Source: Rachicladosporium sp. CCFEE 5018
Taxonomy: Eukaryota; Ascomycota; Dothideomycetes; Cladosporiales; Cladosporiaceae
Length of the DNA: 64,000 nucleotides
Reading direction: 5' to 3'
Assembly (NCBI GenBank): GCA_002077045.2
Contig: KZ111171.1
Location: 35,816-99,815, forward strand
This document shows, one piece after another, positions 49,145 through 60,934 of this stretch (positions are counted from its first letter, which is position 1; each line of letters starts with the position of its first letter). Position numbers and translations under genes: made by a program. The notes beneath the pieces are model-generated. The model made no database searches. It was not told where the DNA came from and saw nothing but the letters and a program-made list of their open reading frames with translations.

Positions 49145-51418
49145 ATGGCTTCCCAGGACACCAAGCCGTTCTCGACCGATAAGGTCTCCCCCGCCTCATC
49201 GAACATTGAACCGGCCGAGACAGGCCATGTCTCGAACACTCGTTCCAGATACCGCTTCAATCTGGCTGTGCGACAAGAGGAGTCTTCATTTGCAGCGACC
49301 AAGAATGCCTCCAACGCCGACTTCGATCCCATCCCGCCTTCAAAGCGAACATGGAATTGGGGTGCTTACGTCGCCTACTGGATGGCCGATGCGTGGGCCG
49401 TGAGCAACTGGGAGGTGGCTTCCAGTATGATTGCTGTTGGTCTGAGCTGGAAGATGGCGATTGGAGCGTGTGTCTTGGGCAACACCATCATGGGCCTGGT
49501 CATCACTATCAACGGAAGAATGGGTGCAACGGTATGTGTCAAATGTGTTTGGGCGCGCACACGCTCAATGCTTACGACAGACAGCTCCACACTCCCTTCC
49601 CAGTCCTGGCACGCATGCCATTCGGCTACTACTTTAGCTACTTCGTCGTTCTGTCCCGTTGCGTGCTAGCTATCGTGTGGTTGGGGTGAGTGAAAGCTGC
49701 TTATCGATGTTCTGAAGTGGCGACTGACCGTCGCAGTGTACAAACGACAACCGGCGGTCAATGCATGGAAGTCCTCCTCACGTGCATCTGGCCAAGCTTT
49801 GCGAACATCCACAACACCATCCCAGATGGCGAGGGCATCACGACGGGTGGAATGATTGCTTTCTTGTTGTACTTCCTGCTGCAGATCCCTTTCCTCTGCA
49901 TTCCTTACACGAAGGTAAGACTGCCAAAATCTCTATCCGCACCACTGTCTCTGTAGCTAACAATTGTCAGGTCCAATACTTCTTCGCCTTCAAGTCGGTC
50001 ATTGCGCCTATTGTGTTCCTGGCCGTCTTCGGCGACACGCTGCGTCGGGCGGGAGGGACCATTGCTGGAAGCTCTGTCGTTACCGGTACCAGTGGACCGA
50101 AGGCATTCGGTTCGGCTCTAACCTGGGCTTTCTTCGCCAGTGAGTATTCGTGCTGCCCGATGGTGCTACGAAATGCATACTGATTTGTGTCCTCTTCGCA
50201 GACCTCAACGGAGTGCTAGGAAATTACGCAACGCTTGGATTGAACATCGCGTAAGTGGATGGTGAGGCTAGATCTGACAAACAATGACTGACAAGAACAT
50301 CAGCGATTTCTCGCGTTACGCCAACAAGCCCAGCGCACAGAACGTCCAAGCGATTGTCATCCCCATCATCTTCAGTCAGTCGCTCTGGAACTCCTCTTCA
50401 TAGAATCCCCCCGCTAACATCACCACACAGCCATCGTCGGTCTCCTCGGTATTTTCACCGCAGCTGCTGCGGAATCCGCTTACGGCACCATCGAGTGGAA
50501 TCCCATTACTATCATCGGCTACTGGGAGAAGTCTGGCACGCACGGTGGTCGCGCAGCCGCAGCCTTCGCCGCAATCGGTCTCATTATCGTTACCCTCGGT
50601 ATCAACATCTCCGCCAACTCGATCAGTGCTGCGAACGACTTGATGTCGTTTTACCCGAAGTACATCAACATCCGCCGTGGGCAGCTGTTGGCTGCGTTCA
50701 TTGGGAGCTGGGCATTTGTACCAGCACGTTGCATTCCTTGACATGACAGAGCAGAAAGGATCAGCATTGACTCTGCTTTAGTGGAAAATCCTCGCTTCCG
50801 CCGCCAAATTCCTCGCCTTCCTCGGTGGCTACACCATCTTCCTCGGCCCCATGACCTCAATCCTCATCACCGAGTACGACTCCCCTTCTCTCAATTACAT
50901 TGCCACTCCCCACTGACACCGCTTGTCTAGCTACTACATCGTCCGCCGCACCAACGTCTCGGTCCCCGACATGTACAACTTCCACGGCATGTACCGCTAC
51001 TCTCCGAAATTCGCCTCCAATTGGCGCGCGGTAGCAGCCTTCTTCATCGGCTGCGTCCCTCCACTGCCAGGCTTCGTGAACAACATCGTTGTAGCCGGTA
51101 AAGAAACCACAGGCGTCTCGATCGGCGGGCAGCATCTGTAAGCGCCCACCTTTTAGTCTTTGGTAGATGAGATGTTGCTATGTGCTCGTTGCTAACAAGG
51201 TTGACAGATTCGCAATCGGCTACATCTACTCCTTCTTCGCCGCCGGCATCTTCTACTGGGGGTTCAACCGCTTCTTCCCGCACCTGGAGAGCAAGATGGA
51301 TCACCCCGACACGGGCGAAGACATCATCGCCGCGAACGACGCGAAGAACGTCAACATGCGGCGCGCTAGCTATGCGGAGCACAAGCCTTCGATCGTGACG
51401 AGGGCGTTTGAGGTCTAG
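49145..51418 (+). CDS. NCS1-family nucleobase/vitamin permease
   Basis: Ten exons keep frame: 49145-49531, 49585-49685, 49737-49914, 49971-50139, 50202-50250, 50304-50374, 50431-50717, 50782-50873, 50931-51137, 51208-51418. The protein begins MASQDTKPFSTDK, and a conserved block PPSKRTWNWGAYVAYWMADA opens helix 1. Further blocks are FPVLARMPFGYYFSYF, GLNIADFSRYANKP, NISANSISAANDLMSFYP, YINIRRGQLLAAFIG and YIVRRTNVSVPDMY. This matches fungal nucleobase:cation symporter-1 proteins of the Fur type (uracil, allantoin, uridine, thiamine-like substrates) with twelve helices. Exon 7 ends at GTACCA, which removes a Val-Pro present in relatives; a GC donor three codons later would keep it. The exact substrate cannot be read from sequence. 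Confidence 0.88.
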
Positions 51419-51703
51419 TGTGGCCGGGGAAATGAGGCGCGAGTGAGTAAGGTATGAGAATGTTGAGGTATGATGTGGGGTGAAAAGAATTGGGGAAATG
51501 AGGATGAGACTTGATCGTAGTCTTAATCGGACTATGCATGCAATCGCTATCGAAACATGACGCTTTCTACGGTCTTCTATCTCTTGCTATGCCTCCAATC
51601 CCGAGCCGTGAACGCCTGTAAGCTCTCTGAACCGATCGCGCGCTCTTGGCGCACATCTCTATCCTCGCTACACAAGTACCATTCATCCCACTGCTCTTGA
51701 CAT

Positions 51704-53443
51704 CTACTTCGCACTCCCATTCATCCCCTGAGCCTTCTCGATCGTCCCCCTCACACCCCCTTTCCCACCCACCTCTCTGCAAACGAGACTGACGCTCAAA
51801 TCAGCCTGCACATTAACCTGCACCTCCACCTTCCCGAACTTCTTCACGCCCCGAATCCCAGCCTCAGCAAGCACCTTCTTACCCTTGAACACCCGTTCCC
51901 TGACCTCCTCATCCTCCTCGTCGCTGTCCTCATCGCTATCCTCAGCGTCTTTGGTCCCATTCGTAGCAGCCTTCTCCGGCTTCGTGACTTTAATCTCGCG
52001 CACGCCCTCAGCTAGGCGGATCAGCACGTCGCCGCCAGCTGGAACGGCGATCTGGGCTGTGCGGCGCGCGGGGACGGGGGTGTCTGCGGGTACTATGACA
52101 GCGAAACTGTCGTTGCCGAGGACGATACCGATGGGGTGGTGGGTGTGAGGTGTTACTGTTACGACCGCCTCGGTGCTGGACTCGATGTCCTCTTTCTCGA
52201 ATTCTGAGATCAAGCTAGCTTGGATCGCTGCGCCTCGCACCGCGAGCTCAGAGGGGTTTGTGGCCGTTGCGGAAGTCGAGGGAGCGATGATCGTTGTTGT
52301 GGAAGGGAAATGGGATTGCAAGTTCGCGGCGATCTTAGGCGTGTGCGATGTGCCACCTGTGAGGAGTATGGTGTCGATGTCGAGGATATCAAGCTCGGCT
52401 TTTTGTACCGCAGCTTCGATGAAGCGGGTGAAGGACGCGAAGACCTTGTTTGCCAGCAGCTCGTAGCGGGTCCGTGGGACGGCGAGGGTGAAGTCCCGGC
52501 CATCTATCAAGGACTCGATGGAGAAGGAGGCGTTTTGGCCGATGCTGAGGGCTTTTCGCACGGCTTCGGCTTCGAGGGTGAGTTTTGCTACGGACCGAGC
52601 GTTTTCTCGCGGGTCGCCGGCGGACTTGTTCTTCTTGAAGAACTCCTTCGCCGCGTATTCGATCAGAACTTTGTCCAGTGTTGAGCCGCCGAGCTCGTAG
52701 TCGTGGGCTGTGGCGAGTGTGGTGTAGATGCCTCCTCTGCTCGCGATTACTGCGATATCACTCCTTATGCCTCCCAAATCTGCAACAAGCACAATCTCGT
52801 CGTGCTTGCTCTCATCCCCCTCTCCACTCTGCAGCAACTTCGCATCATGCGCCAACAACGCCGCAACAGGCTCATGTATCGTCTGAATAATCTCCAGCCC
52901 CGCCTTCGACGCAGCCTTACTCACAGCACTCTTCTGCTCCTCTGTGAAATCGCTCGGCACAGTCAACACCGCGCTCCCGACCTCCCGTCCCAGATAATCC
53001 GTCGCACTCTGGCGCAGCCTCTTGATATGCCGCACCGCGACCTCCTCAACAGAGATCTCCGTCTCCTCCTCCCCCTCGCCCTCCTTCACCACAAACCCCA
53101 CGCCATCCTCCCCAAGCTTCTTCGGATGCGCACTCCCATGACAAGCCGTCGGGTCCACGTTCCCAAACCCCTTTCCCAAGAAGTCCCGGAAGAAAGCTAC
53201 GGTGTTCGTCGGGTTCCGCACAATCTGGGCCTTGGCTTGCGTGCCTGTGTATTCCTCGCCGGAGACGTATGAGAGAATCGAAGGGATTTGACGATCGCCT
53301 TCTTCGTTCGCGATGACTTCTGCTTTGCCGTCGGGGCCGGTGTATGCGATGGAGGAGTTTGTGTTGCCGAAGGAGAGGCCGATTGTGGTTTTTGTGGGAG
53401 GGGGAGTGGGAGTGGGAGATCCGGGGACTTCGTCGTCGCTCAT
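51704..53443 (-). CDS. SSZ1: Ribosome-associated Hsp70-like protein Ssz1
   Basis: 579 residues from MSDDEVPG; the open frame extends further upstream to 53845 without conserved sequence. Ssz1 pairs with zuotin as the ribosome-associated complex, which assists folding of nascent chains with Ssb. The N-terminal ATPase-like domain starts TTIGLSFGNTNSSIAYTGPD and continues IANEEGDRQIPSILSYVSGE, VLTVPSDFTEEQKSAVSKAA, IQTIHEPVAALLAHDA and LVADLGGIRSDIAVI. LLTGGTSHTPKIAANLQSHF marks the phosphate-2 region. The short substrate-binding part and acidic run (EDSDEDSDEEDEEV) are typical of Ssz1 and shorter than in canonical Hsp70. The open extension upstream of 53443 is probably leader. Confidence 0.92.
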   Translation of the reverse strand: MSDDEVPGSPTPTPPPTKTTIGLSFGNTNSSIAYTGPDGKAEVIANEEGDRQIPSILSYVSGEEYTGTQAKAQIVRNPTNTVAFFRDFLGKGFGNVDPTACHGSAHPKKLGEDGVGFVVKEGEGEEETEISVEEVAVRHIKRLRQSATDYLGREVGSAVLTVPSDFTEEQKSAVSKAASKAGLEIIQTIHEPVAALLAHDAKLLQSGEGDESKHDEIVLVADLGGIRSDIAVIASRGGIYTTLATAHDYELGGSTLDKVLIEYAAKEFFKKNKSAGDPRENARSVAKLTLEAEAVRKALSIGQNASFSIESLIDGRDFTLAVPRTRYELLANKVFASFTRFIEAAVQKAELDILDIDTILLTGGTSHTPKIAANLQSHFPSTTTIIAPSTSATATNPSELAVRGAAIQASLISEFEKEDIESSTEAVVTVTPHTHHPIGIVLGNDSFAVIVPADTPVPARRTAQIAVPAGGDVLIRLAEGVREIKVTKPEKAATNGTKDAEDSDEDSDEEDEEVRERVFKGKKVLAEAGIRGVKKFGKVEVQVNVQADLSVSLVCREVGGKGGVRGTIEKAQGMNGSAK

Positions 53444-54122
53444 CTTGGGCGAGTTGAGGGGGTGTGAGAGCGGCTGGTATTCGCTATGATCTTTGGGTCT
53501 GACAGTCTTACGAGCCTTGAAGATAACAGGAGGACGATATATGCTAAGTACAATGTGGTAATCGAAGCGCGATTGGAAGTCAACTTTTTTGACACTCGTG
53601 AACTTTCTCGACGTCCGTGCACATGGACTGGAGAGCGAAGTCTTGGCAAAGGCGACGACAGATGAGGAAGGAGACGAAGCGTACGAGAGGCACTGTACCT
53701 GCAAGTGAGAGAGCTTGATGCCAATTAGACTAATACATTCGAGGTGGTCGAAGCTAGACATATGTACACTCTGCCGCTTCACTCGCTTTTCCGCCCTCAC
53801 TTCACGTCCGTCTCCTGTTCTCCATCCGTCTACTACCCAACTCAACCCCGTCAGGCCCGCAGTCAGCAGCTCATAGGTCGCGTTCGACGACTGTCATCGA
53901 TCACCTGGGGTGTGCCGTGCAACAGCGCGCAAGATCTGCATCTTGTGGATGCAGACCCCTCCTTTGCGGGATTGGACGACTTCGGGATGCGCTCGCCTCG
54001 CCTGCCCGTCTTGTTGCGACTCAGCAAACGCTCTACCGCCGCATACCCCGACACCGCCGCCGCGTGATGGGTCTGGTTCTCGTTGCAGCTTATAGCTGAT
54101 CCCAACTCGAGGTCGCGTACGC
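53444..54122. other. Intergenic, SSZ1 leader and UBP3 terminator
   Basis: This lies between the SSZ1 start and the UBP3 stop. A 107-codon plus-strand frame at 53744-54067 has no family features and overlaps an equally poor minus-strand frame. No gene is called. Confidence 0.4.
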
Positions 54123-57055
54123 TCAGGACCTCATTCTCTCATACAACAAGATATAAGCCACCTTGTTGTCCTTCACGTTTTCCCTCCTGGCAGTAGTCGG
54201 CGTCCTCTTCCCCGCCGTACTGCTCGGCGTCGCTGTGCCATTGGTCGTAGCAGCGCCAGCCAACTTCTTCGCCGCCGTAGCAGCTCCGTTCACCTCGTTC
54301 CAGGGCTTCTCCTCTACAGGTGTCTCTTCGTCCAGTCCGTCGTACATGTTGCGTTGCTTCTGCAAATCCTGCTCAGCCTTGTGCTGTTCCAACGCCCGTG
54401 CAAGTAGCTTCGGGTCCTCCTCAGCGCCGCCTTCTGCGACGTCTTGAGGGCGGACGCGGCGAATGACAGTATCGTCCATCCTGACCCACTCTCTCGAGTC
54501 CTGACGTAGTACGTCCACGGTGTAGTGTCCGCCCGCAGCAGACTTGCCATGGTGGTACACGACAGCGGTCAGGCGGTACTTTGGAAGTCCGCCCTTGACT
54601 GCAAACCCACCGCGCTTTGAAGGCGGAAAGACCTCCTTGGGGATTTCCAGCTCAAGCGGGTAGCCGACCTTTTTCCAGATCTTCACCGTGCCGGTGAGGT
54701 TGCTCTCGTACTGAAAACGCTTTAGGTGCAAGATCAGGACGGGTGGAAGCGTATCGATGAACACTTGCTTCTTGGCGGAGTTCGAACGGCCGCCGAAGTC
54801 GCCTGTCAGGTTTTCGGTGCGAGTCAGGCCTTTCAATGCGTCCACGATGTTGTTGACGTGCGAGGCGCCAATGTCCAGTTGAAGTGGCTTGTACGGCTCC
54901 AATACGACCGAGTCCTTTTGCCCTGGCACGCGTAGCTCAGAGCGAAGGTGACCGCCGAAGATCTTCGTAATGGGCGATGGGACGTCCTCCTGCCCTGCCG
55001 TTCGCGTGACGGAAGCCTTCTGGCGTGGGCCGACTTCAAGCCAGCCGTCGCCTGAAGTCTGTGCTGCAGGCGACGCGACCGATGAGGTCTCGGACTTCTG
55101 ACCTTCCATCACAGTCACGCACTCGTCGTGCAGACCTTCTAATAAGAAGCCGAGGAACTCCTCAGAGTCTTGTTGTTGGCCTCGTCTCATTCCTTGGAAG
55201 CGCGGCAGACTTCGGATCGCGTCGTAGACATACTCTGGCGTAACCGGGTCGCCGAACTTCTCTAGTTCCTCTGGCTTTAGCTGTTTTCGTAAGGCATCTG
55301 CAGAGTCACCACTGCCGATGACTTTGAACTCTCGCATGAACATGATGAGAGCGTCTACGAGTGGTGTCTCACTCTTCATGGAGTGCACGGTGCGCTCTTG
55401 GACTTGGCTAAGGAAGTCGTAGAACGGAGCGCAAAAGACGAGCACTTGCAAGATCTGTGTTGCTGTCAGTACCGCCCAGGTGAATCAGATTTGTTTTACA
55501 CTCACCGAATTCATATAGCACATATTACCAGTATTTACTAGCCCTCTGGGCTCCAAGAAAGAAAGTCGATCATTTGCAACAGTGTACTGTCTCAGTGCCT
55601 CCGACAAAGAAGCGCTCTGCGGCAGCTTCGCAACGCCATTTGCAGAGTGGCTGCCGTTCTGCTGTGAAGATGCACCGGCAACAGTGTCCTTGCTACGGAC
55701 TAAGTCCGCCCATGACTTCGGAGCCGCCGGCTTCGCAGGCGCCTTCACCTCCTCTTCTTGCACTGGCGTAGACTCCTCCGTTGTGGCTACTGGCTCTGCC
55801 TCTGCCGACACAGTGTCTGGAAGAGCCGAAACAGGCGTGGCAGGCGGTGCGACCTTCTCGGCGGCGGCTGCAGTGGCCTTGGACTTCGGCAGACCGGGTA
55901 TGAAAGGTACAGCGATCGCAGTCCGTGTGTCTCGTCGAGTATGCTGAGACGTTTGTGTCGGTGTAGGCTTTGGCGATGGTGCCGAAGCTTGTGCAGGTGT
56001 AGTAGGTGTCGAGACTTGTGTACAGTCGCTCTCTGATGGAGCTTGTGATGTGGCTGGTGTCTCACGCTCTGACAGAGCAGCGATTGTAGACGTCTCGGAG
56101 GCAGGTTCCTCTGCTTGTACGCGCTCAGCGGCTTCTTCATCTCCCGCTTGGCCGTCCGTAGTCTTAGCCGCATTGAGATGTGGCAATGCTAGTGCATCGT
56201 TGGATGTGTTGAGATCTTGACGCTTTCGCCGACGCGCCATTGAACGCGGCGGGAAGGAGGCGGCGGTCGTGTTGTCGGAATACCAAGGAAGCTAAGACTT
56301 CGTCAGTACATCGGTCTACATCTGTCATGGACGCAACTTACCTTCGGTTGGTGGGGAACATATGTCACTGGAGGAAGTGACAGTGGGTTCGTCGGAACCG
56401 GCTCCTGTCTAGCGACAGCAGGCGGAGGTACTTCCGTTGGGAGTACCGGCGAAGCCATTGATTTCGCGGGTGACGACTTCGCAGCATCCTTCACTATGGG
56501 CGTCGGCTCACCTCTCGGCGGTGTGGGCGCTGGTGAAGGCAGTCCCATGGGTGTGTGTGGATAAGAAGCCATGTGGTGTGGCATTGGACGGGGCGAAGGC
56601 GCTGCTTGCATCGATGGTTGGAATGCCTGTACATGCTGCGACTGCTGCATAGGCGTCCCTCGCATGTTCGGCTGCACGCTCGGAGCATTGCCATATCCGT
56701 GCTGAGGATACACCTGCTGGGGCTGTGAAGAGACCACGAGCGGTGATCGAGGCGGGTGTTGCGGCGCGTACTGTTGCGGAGGTATCTGCTGTGGCATACC
56801 TTGGTGTGGCATCTGCGCATACGGATATTGCTGATACGTGGGCTGCCATCTCGGGTACTGCTGTTGTCCTTGCTGAGGATAGTAGGGAACGTGACCGTGT
56901 TGCGGCGGATAGCCGTAGGGGTGGTGCATTGGCGACTGAGGCATGCCATGCTGCATGTTGTAGTTGTATTGCTGTTGCCGCCGCGATTGCTCATGATGTG
57001 GTATGTTTTGTTGGCCGTGGTGCTGGCCAGCACCGGCCGGGTATTGGTTCATCAT
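54123..57055 (-). CDS. UBP3: Ubiquitin carboxyl-terminal hydrolase Ubp3 (USP10-like)
   Basis: Exons are 57055-56342, 56291-55506 and 55454-54123, all phase 0, giving about 943 residues. The N-terminal 240 residues are Gln/Pro/His-rich and likely disordered; a Pro/Thr/Ala-rich stretch follows. The USP domain opens with EPRGLVNTGNMCYMNS, whose Cys (near residue 494) is the nucleophile, and continues ILQVLVFCAPFYDFL, RRGQQQDSEEFLGFLLEGLH, VLILHLKRFQYES and the His box HHGKSAAGGHYTVDVLR with a following DD pair. Ubp3 with cofactor Bre5 acts in COPII/COPI regulation, ribophagy and stress granules. The catalytic Cys and His are intact. The intron just after the Cys box interrupts NS-ILQV, so exon 2/3 phasing is well fixed by the family. 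Confidence 0.9.
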
Positions 57056-57761
57056 GATCGGGGTGCTCGGACTGCAGGACCTGCGCGGCCCTGCGGACTC
57101 TGATTCTCTAAACCAGAGCCGATCGTGGTGCCGGAGGTGAGGCGAAGGAGGGTGGTGGGCGTGCTTGAGCGGGCCGCATGGGAGGTGATAGGTATGTAGG
57201 CGCGGTATTCGCTAGGCGGGTAGGGGTGTCGTAGTGAGTCGAGAGCGCGGTCTCCTGCGATTACTCAGCAGACTCGACAGCGGTTGGCGAGAGGGGCCGT
57301 CGTCGCTATGCTCCAGCGATAGTAAATGGAGCACCTGTACGGTGCAGGACTTGCAAGCTGGGTACCCAGTATGTGGAGGTGTCGAGGATGTGTGAACGGT
57401 GGTGCTGCTGCATCATTCTAAAGTTTGGAGAACGCCCATTCACATTCGGCAACTTTACGCGAGCTTTACATTGAACGCTCAGACTAAGCGGAAGGACTCG
57501 GATATAAACCTATCGAAGGCCGACTATTGCTGAGGAGCATTGTATCGATTTCGCTCTGGAGTGCTGCCTGGCAGCTTCTCCACCAGTCGTACCCTGCCGT
57601 CTTCCATCTCCGCCCAGGCTGCCTCCGTCCAACAACACAATCTTCTTCCAACGGGCAAGCATTATTCAAGTCCGATACAATGAACTAGCCACGTAGCACA
57701 TCCACCGACTGTAACGACTCGCGTACCTCTCGCTTCGTCCCTGGCCTCAAAGCTTGGGTCT
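57056..57761. other. Intergenic, UBP3 promoter side
   Basis: This lies between the UBP3 start and the stop of the coiled-coil orphan. Only short frames without features were seen. It presumably holds the UBP3 promoter. Confidence 0.4.
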
Positions 57762-59019
57762 CTAAGAAGGCCCCTTCTTCTTCTTCGCAGCCGGAGTCCT
57801 AGCACGCGCCACAGCCCTCGCATTGATTTTAGGCTCACCTTTCGCCCTTGGCTTCCCGCGAGTAGTGTCTTGGTCGAACTGTATTTCATCCGAGTCATCA
57901 CCATGCAGATCAAAATGTACGCGCCGCTCTTCCTCCGCCTCCAAAGCCTTCCTAGACTCCTTGCGCTCCCTGATCGGCGGAGCCAGAGCCGTACGTTTGC
58001 CTGCTGACTTAGCAAAGCTTTTGAAGAAGCCTAGCTTGCTTGTTGACTCAGGGCTACCGAGAGTGCCGGATTTGTAGGCGTCTAGGGGGTTGCGGATGGC
58101 GGCAGTAGCGTCGAGGGTCTCCGGGCCGGTTGTTACGGCATTCTCAGTGCGAGTCTCGATCGTTTCCATATACGACTCATCACCCACAGCCGTGTGGAAG
58201 GACATGATGTATCTCTGCGACGTAATGCTTGTCTGATGAACGCGCTCCCCTCGGACAGTACGTGGAGTCGTGGGCGGCGCGACAGGCTCTTCGTTATTGG
58301 AAGTAGGTTGAAGGCGAGAGCTGACAGCGGTCTCAGGCTCTGCTCTGGCAGCTATTGGCGTAGCGATTTCAGCCAAAGCGGTACGAGCGGCTTGAACGAG
58401 GCCGTTATCTGCATCCTCGCGACTGGCAGAACCCACAGCCTCAGCAGCTGCTACTCGCGTAGTGTTCGGCGGCGCAAAATTCGGAATGTCAGCCTCCAAG
58501 GGGGCAGCCGCCGGCTCCGATGCCACTACATTGGCGAACAGAGCTGTGACGGTCAAGCATGGCTGCAAGATCTGCCTGCAAGATGTCAGCAGGAGACCTC
58601 GAAGCAGGGAGAGAAAACATAGCGAGGCTTACTCAAGTCGATCGAAACGCTCGTCGCCCGCCTTGACTTGTTCACGCAGTGCCCTGAACGGCGTCAGTAA
58701 CGCTCTCGACAGGCGCGCAGCTATTATGGATATACAGGTTCTCCGCATGTGAAGCCTCAAGCGCCGCTCGCAGCTCCTGCACAGTCTTCGACAGGTTCTT
58801 CATGTCGCCACCGAGTCCTGCAATGCTGGCTCGCTGCTCATCCGTGATGAGCTCCAGATCCGCAGTCTTGTCTTGCTGCTGGCAAAGCGCCGCCTTGTAG
58901 GCACTGAGTTTAGCTGCTGCGTTGTTAAGCCAACCTTTCACGTCGGCCATATGCTTGTCTCGCTTCTCAAACTTGATCAGCAGCTGTTTGACCGCCCCGC
59001 CGAGTGCTGCGGCGTCCAT
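57762..59019 (-). CDS. Coiled-coil hypothetical protein
   Basis: Exons are 59019-58736, 58683-58633 and 58575-57762; the phases agree, giving 382 residues. The N-terminal 95 residues form a helical coiled coil (KQLLIKFEKRDKHMADVKGW ... KNLSKTVQELRAALEASHAE), continued across the 51-nt second exon (ALREQVKAGDERFDRLEQ). The middle is disordered and rich in Ala, Thr and Glu. The C terminus is basic (KPRAKGEPKINARAVARART, then AAKKKKGPS), which suggests nuclear localisation or nucleic-acid contact. A segment ESTSKLGFFKSFAKSAGKR precedes an RKALEAEEER helix. I do not recognise the family. Kinetochore, spindle or chromatin accessory proteins have such an arrangement, but this is only a comparison. 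Confidence 0.65.
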
Positions 59020-59675
59020 GCTGACTGGTATGAGTGTGCAACTCGGGTCGATGAAAGTCGAAGGAAGTGTTGTCAACGAAGTGTGAGTGTTGGTGTGGTT
59101 AAGATTTGCTGATGTGTGTACACAACAAGCCAGGACAGCGACATTGGAGGCAAGAGCGACTCGGGTATGATCTGATCAACAACGTGCCTGCACTCCAGAG
59201 ACCTCGGCCACTGAAAGCCAAATGCGATCCAGTGAGAGTGAGAGAGGACGGTGATCTGATGAGCACGAGATTTTGGCCGGGACATAAACTTATGGCTGCT
59301 CTACACATGCATCATGGCGTGTGCTGTAAAGCCTCCCTGTCATGCAAAGTCAGTGTGAGATTGTTTTCTCTGAGTGACGGCCTAGCTGTCAGGATGCCTA
59401 TCCTCATACCAATCCTCGAAATTGACAGCATACCGCCCACCACCTGAGCCTCTGCACTCGCAGGACTCTGAGCTCACAAGCCCCTTCGTGGGTGCATCTA
59501 CCTGTCTCTCGCGAAAAGCCTCGAACGAGCAATGCTGCCAACTAGAAGGACGATTGAGGGAAAAAGAAGCAATTGAATGTGAAGCTGTTCGTGCCCGATG
59601 CGTATGTCACTGTACAATGTCTCCTCCATGCCCTCCTGAATTCCCATGCGCCCAACGCGCAATATCGTCCATCGA
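59020..59675. other. Intergenic, no gene seen
   Basis: This lies between the coiled-coil gene start and the MGR2 stop. Frames at 59106-59748 on the plus strand look spurious. Confidence 0.4.
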
Positions 59676-60187
59676 TCAATTCTCGTCCTTCCGTCCTTGC
59701 CGCATCCGCTCCTGCCACTGCCTCTTCAATATGACGGGTCGTCCGTGATTTGCCTGCGCGGCTGCGAACGCCTGTGTCATGATCGGGGAGCTCTCGGTTC
59801 GTATCGTTGTGCCGATGGACATGAAGAAGCTAGCCTTGGTGTCAGATCACACTACCGAAGTCCTCTCCATGATCGTGCCTACCCGAACGTTGCAGCAGAT
59901 CCAAGCATGTACTGTCCCAATGTTCGCATCATGCCGTTCGGTCCAGGCCCATAACGCACAATGTTCGTGGCGCCGAAGATGAAGCCAATTATCAGACCGA
60001 CCGCTGGATCCGCAATCAGCCCTGTTCCTTGAATCGTCAACCTCGATCAACCTACTTCCACCCATCATGCCGCCCATCTTTACTGCGAGCTGTTAGCTAG
60101 CACACTGCTCACAAGGGTGCAGGGCAGCTTACGCTTGTCCAACGTGGAGGGGCCGCTCATGCCGCCGGCGGCGGCGACTGGAGGCAT
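59676..60187 (-). CDS. MGR2: Mitochondrial Mgr2/Romo1-family protein
   Basis: Four exons, 60187-60133, 60082-60056, 60003-59883 and 59829-59676, encode 118 residues. It begins MPPVAAAGGMSGPSTLDK, then MGGMMGGTVGLIIGFIFGAT, NIVRYGPGPNGMMRTLGQYM and LGSAATFGFFMSIGTTIRTE. The two membrane helices, each with GxxxG-like spacing, and the GPNGMMRTLGQYM linker are diagnostic of Romo1/Mgr2. The yeast protein couples Tim21 to the TIM23 translocase and controls lateral sorting of inner-membrane proteins; animal Romo1 is also linked to membrane organisation. The C-terminal tail (VILKRQWQERMRQGRKDEN) is basic. Exon 2 is just 27 nt, so simple gene finders would probably miss this gene. Confidence 0.92.
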
Positions 60188-60934
60188 CTTGGTGTGGATG
60201 TTGGTCGTTGGAAATGTCTACATAGCTGTCAAGTCTAGGCCATCGACTGCTGCAGCTGTCGTTGACGGTAGATCGGTCTACGGTAAGGTTAGCCGCGCCT
60301 GCGGTCCGTAGTGTGGAGAAGTGCCAAGAAGCGTTTGGTCACGTGAGCGATCGGGGGACAGAGGAGCCCACCGGCGACGACCTTTGAGACATCGACGCAG
60401 ACTCAGGCGTGACAGGACGACACATTAGTGAAGGGATGGTGTGGACTGGCGATGATCAAGTCGTTCACCAGAGTGGAGGCAACTCAGCATCATTCCTCCT
60501 CGCGCTGCCGCTGTGCGCACGAGCGCTTCGCTTCTCTCCTTTCAACGCGGGACAACATTAAGCGAGAGATCCTAGACCACACCAACATCTCGCCGATCTG
60601 ACCCTACGACACTCACCATACCAAGACCACTACGCGAGTTCGGTGACTGTTGTACTTCTAGCTATACCTACTCTTCACATCGGGCCAGCTGCCATCTCCG
60701 CACACAAGGAACACGACCGCGACCCGCGCCGCACCCACGTTGCAACACGGAAACGACCACGACTCCGGCACGCGAGCAGTGCATGGTCATAGCAGCGAGC
60801 AGAGCTCCGAACAGCATATTGATATATCGGGGCAGTCTGCGTGGACAAGCAGTGGTGCGTGACGGAGCTGAGCAGGCACGAGAGACGGGGCAAAGCAACA
60901 ACACCCAAGCAGTCACGGCAGTCACGCTTCCTCC
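60188..60934. promoter_or_regulatory. Divergent promoter region, MGR2 / FAR10
   Basis: About 750 bp between genes read away from each other. No gene or certain binding site was seen. Confidence 0.4.

Noticed and set aside
53744..54067. 107-codon plus-strand frame between SSZ1 and UBP3
   Set aside because: Overlaps a similar minus-strand frame; no conserved features or targeting signal.
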